Of a stretch of 16,659 bases of DNA, positions 14,292-16,659 are shown piece by piece (within the stretch, counting starts at the first letter, position 1; every line of letters begins with the position of its first letter). Made by a program: the position numbers and the translations under genes. This stretch comes from Planctomycetota bacterium (GTDB lineage: Bacteria; Planctomycetota; UBA11346), in the NCBI GenBank assembly GCA_024641365.1, contig JAHEDF010000030.1, forward strand, positions 1 through 16,659. The letters are read 5' to 3'. The notes under the pieces are model-generated. The model did not search any database. It was not told the origin of the DNA and saw nothing but the letters and a program-made list of their open reading frames with translations.

Positions 14292-16659
14292 ATGCATATC
14301 AACACCGCAGCGAATGAAGTTGTCCTCAAGATCGTTTATTATGGTCCAGGGATGGCCGGAAAAACAACGAATTTAACTGTCATTCATGATCGTGTGCCAA
14401 GCCAGGCAGCCGGTGATTTAATGATGGTGGATACGCATAGTGAACGCACATTAAAATTTGATTTATTAGCGATGGATGGCGGCTCAATAAATGGTTATCG
14501 TATTCGCTATGAATTTTATACAGTGCCAGGCCAAAGTTATTATGCAGCAACTCGTCGCGCAGTTTTACAAGGTGCGGACGCCGTTGTTTTTGTAGCTGAT
14601 AGTCGTCGCGAAGCATTAGATGAAAATATTGAAGCGATGAATGAAATGTTGGGTAATATTCGTCACCACGATTTACCTGAAGATTTGCCATTAGTTGTTC
14701 AATATAACAAACAAGATCTGCCAACAGCGCTCAGGCGTGAACAATTAGAACCATTAATGAATGTCCGTGGTTGGCCAAGTATAGCGTCGATAGCAGTTGA
14801 TGGTGAAGGCGTCATGGAAACCATGCAGATGATTACCGACATGGCGGTTCAGGCTGCGGAAAATAATAATACGGCTCCAGCCCCTGATGCGCCTCCAAGC
14901 ACGTGGTTAATTTCTTGTTACCGCTGCCAAGCCATGCTGGAGGTGCCTGAAGCGCAGCCTGGCTCTGTTTATGCGTGTGGCATTTGTGGCTCAGCTTTGG
15001 AGGTCGTTGATGCTGATCGTGGTTTAACGCGTGCTCCTTCACCAAGTGCTGTGACAGCGGCTGGCTCTGGAGGACATGGCACGATATCTGGTGGCAACCG
15101 CACTGTTTCTGGCGGTCAACGTATTGGCTCTGGCGGTCAACGTATTGGTTCTGGGGGACAGCGCTCTGTGGCCGAGGATAGTGTTTACGGCATGCAGGCC
15201 ATACCAGGTCAGGCAAATAACGGTGGTCTTAGTGCTGTTGCGCCTGATTCACGTAGCGGGTCCGTTACCAGCACCCCATTCGAAGTGCCAGGGTATGACG
15301 TTGTTGGTTTAATTGATGAATCTGCGCAAGGACGTCGTGTGCGGGTGCGTGAACGCAGCACTGGCCGCACATTGCGAGCGTTAGTGTTAAATCCTGCGCT
15401 CATGCGTCAGCCAGGCTTTGCAGATAATTTAGAGCCGCACGTGCGCTTAGCTGGGCAAGTAAAACATCCGTATATTTTACCGCTTGCTGCGATGACACCA
15501 ACGCAGGACAGCATGGTGTTATTTAGCGCTGATCCACAGGACTATGAACCATTAGGACATGTGTTGGCGCGTCGACGTGCATTAGCGCCACCGCACGCAA
15601 TGGGTATTTTACGGCAAGTAGTTTTAGCTTTGGAAGAAGCGGCTCGTCATGGCGTGGTGCATGGATGGTTACGTCCTGAAGTCATATTGGTAAGCGCTGA
15701 TGGAAATGTCGTAGTAGATGAATTTGGCGTACTAAAAAATCATCGCTTTTTGGTGCGCGAATTATCCGGAGCAAGTGCCGCGACTGAATATTATTTAGCG
15801 CCAGAACATTTAAGTGGTGATGTACGCAGCGATGCGCGCTCTGATATATTTATGTTAGGCGCACTGTTATTCCGTATGATGACAGGCGAAGGATTAGTGA
15901 CAGGCTATAATGCGCATGAAGCGCTGCATAAAGTGGTAGCTAATGGCGCGCGTACTTTACGTAGCATTCAGCCTGGCGTGAGTCGTGATTTAGATTTGTT
16001 CTGCCAAAACATGGTTGCATCTGAGCGTAAAGATCGCATGCAGAGTTACCGCGAAGTATTAGATCAATTAGATAAATTTGGTGGTGGAGCAAAACGTCAA
16101 ACTTTACGACTAACACAAAACGTTGTTGCAGGTGGTGGAACGTCGCAATTACGTCGCACTGGCACAGGGCAATTACGTCGCACTGGCACAGGGCAATTAC
16201 GTCGCGCAGGTACGGGACAAATTCCTCGTAATATAACAAGTAATACAGCAACGCACAAACGTCATTCTCCTGGTTCTGGTGAGCGACTTGTTCCACGTCC
16301 CCGTCAGCCAGCCAGTTCAAATGCGGGTATGGGTATATTAATTGTGGTGATGGTTGTGGTCGTTGCTGTCATTGCCTACCTTTTATTTGGAAATCAATTC
16401 GGTCGCACGAAACCAGCCGCAGACCCGCAGGCATCGCAAAATCCGCCAGCGACAAACTCAACGAATACCACGACAACAACGCAAAATCCGCCACCGAATA
16501 CAAATCCAGCGAAGACGCCAACGTGGATGGAAAAAAATGATCCACCGAAAACGCCGCCAACGCCACCCAATACTACCCCACCGCCGCAACCTCCACCACC
16601 GACAGTAGATCAAACGCCTCCTGCAAATACGCCTCCAACAACTCCTCCGCTTGCCGAAG
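14292..16659 (+). CDS. MglA/Ras-like GTPase fused to zinc ribbon, pseudokinase and membrane anchor (partial)
   Basis: Open from the ATG at 14292 (GGAG 7 bases upstream) to the window end, 789 residues without a stop. Residues 1-185 are an MglA-type GTPase: P-loop GPGMAGKTTN (18-27), TVPGQ (77-81) and NKQDL (139-143). Residues 209-232 have two CxxC pairs (C209/C212, C229/C232), a zinc ribbon. A Ser/Gly-rich linker carries four 7-residue repeats (266-293). Residues 334-597 have a protein-kinase fold, with HGWLRPEVILV for HRDLKPENILV, VVDEFG for the DFG loop, YLAPEHL and SDIFMLGALLFRMMTG. The HRD Asp and VAIK Lys are missing, and DFG appears as EFG. Three RRTGTGQL repeats (618-644) precede a membrane helix (680-699). 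A Pro/Thr/Asn-rich tail runs off the end, presumably outside the cytoplasm. Likely a signalling scaffold. Confidence 0.9.
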   Translation, partial: MHINTAANEVVLKIVYYGPGMAGKTTNLTVIHDRVPSQAAGDLMMVDTHSERTLKFDLLAMDGGSINGYRIRYEFYTVPGQSYYAATRRAVLQGADAVVFVADSRREALDENIEAMNEMLGNIRHHDLPEDLPLVVQYNKQDLPTALRREQLEPLMNVRGWPSIASIAVDGEGVMETMQMITDMAVQAAENNNTAPAPDAPPSTWLISCYRCQAMLEVPEAQPGSVYACGICGSALEVVDADRGLTRAPSPSAVTAAGSGGHGTISGGNRTVSGGQRIGSGGQRIGSGGQRSVAEDSVYGMQAIPGQANNGGLSAVAPDSRSGSVTSTPFEVPGYDVVGLIDESAQGRRVRVRERSTGRTLRALVLNPALMRQPGFADNLEPHVRLAGQVKHPYILPLAAMTPTQDSMVLFSADPQDYEPLGHVLARRRALAPPHAMGILRQVVLALEEAARHGVVHGWLRPEVILVSADGNVVVDEFGVLKNHRFLVRELSGASAATEYYLAPEHLSGDVRSDARSDIFMLGALLFRMMTGEGLVTGYNAHEALHKVVANGARTLRSIQPGVSRDLDLFCQNMVASERKDRMQSYREVLDQLDKFGGGAKRQTLRLTQNVVAGGGTSQLRRTGTGQLRRTGTGQLRRAGTGQIPRNITSNTATHKRHSPGSGERLVPRPRQPASSNAGMGILIVVMVVVVAVIAYLLFGNQFGRTKPAADPQASQNPPATNSTNTTTTTQNPPPNTNPAKTPTWMEKNDPPKTPPTPPNTTPPPQPPPPTVDQTPPANTPPTTPPLAE
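15087..15170 (+). repeat. Four 21-base in-frame tandem repeats in the GTPase-pseudokinase linker
   Basis: Four units coding SGGNRTV, SGGQRIG, SGGQRIG and SGGQRSV. The two central units are nearly identical at DNA level; the outer ones have diverged. The unit is 7 codons, so copy-number change keeps the frame. It forms part of the flexible linker between the zinc ribbon and the kinase-like domain. Confidence 0.85.
16146..16217 (+). repeat. Three 24-base in-frame tandem repeats before the membrane segment
   Basis: Units start at 16146, 16170 and 16194. The first two are identical over 24 bases; the third has several changes. They code QLRRTGTG, QLRRTGTG and QLRRAGTG, and a fourth remnant (QIPR) follows. 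They make a basic, Thr-rich juxtamembrane stretch. Confidence 0.88.

Noticed and set aside
14833..15216. Minus-strand open frame rich in Gln and His inside the GTPase-pseudokinase gene
   Set aside because: It is the antisense of the Ser/Gly-rich linker and repeats, with no independent support.
16146..16217. Possible CRISPR-like array
   Set aside because: The repeats are directly adjacent without spacers, stay in frame and code a protein repeat.

Overview
The window looks like chromosomal DNA of a Planctomycetota (or closely related PVC) bacterium with moderate G+C and A/T-rich wobble positions. Three things point there. A TPR protein carries RNA polymerase alpha C-terminal domains, a type I associate with planctomycetes. 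The first gene ends in a tail typical of the very large secreted cytochrome/dehydrogenase-like proteins of PVC bacteria. There is also a large signalling fusion protein of a planctomycete kind. The taxonomic call is inference; no rRNA gene is present.

Layout: 1-384 (+) is the 3' end of a large secreted protein. It converges at a hairpin on a minus-strand operon read purA > uppS > htrA (3982 to 441), which combines AMP synthesis, the undecaprenyl carrier lipid and envelope proteolysis. A structured 350-base gap separates purA from two plus-strand orphan genes: a helical cytoplasmic protein (4333-5478) and a secreted cysteine-containing protein (5701-7152). A bidirectional terminator follows. 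Then come minus-strand smpB (trans-translation) and, upstream of it, a small thioredoxin of the eukaryotic TXNDC17/TRP14 type. Divergent from that pair is a protein with an L7/L12-C-terminal-like domain at each end (8302-9264). Next on the minus strand are a GH13 amylase-family enzyme, the TPR/alpha-CTD protein and argD. On the plus strand, lspA is followed 18 bases later by a GTPase-zinc ribbon-pseudokinase-membrane protein (14292 to the window end, incomplete).

Housekeeping functions are clear for purA, uppS, htrA, smpB, argD and lspA. The unusual content is in the rest. Two proteins reuse interaction domains of the transcription and translation machinery outside their normal hosts (alpha-CTD and L7/L12 CTD). 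One GH13 enzyme has lost the conserved region IV aspartate. The strongest candidate for an undescribed system is the last gene, where an MglA/Ras-like GTPase is fused in one chain to a zinc ribbon and a kinase fold lacking the catalytic residues, anchored by one membrane helix with a proline-rich tail.
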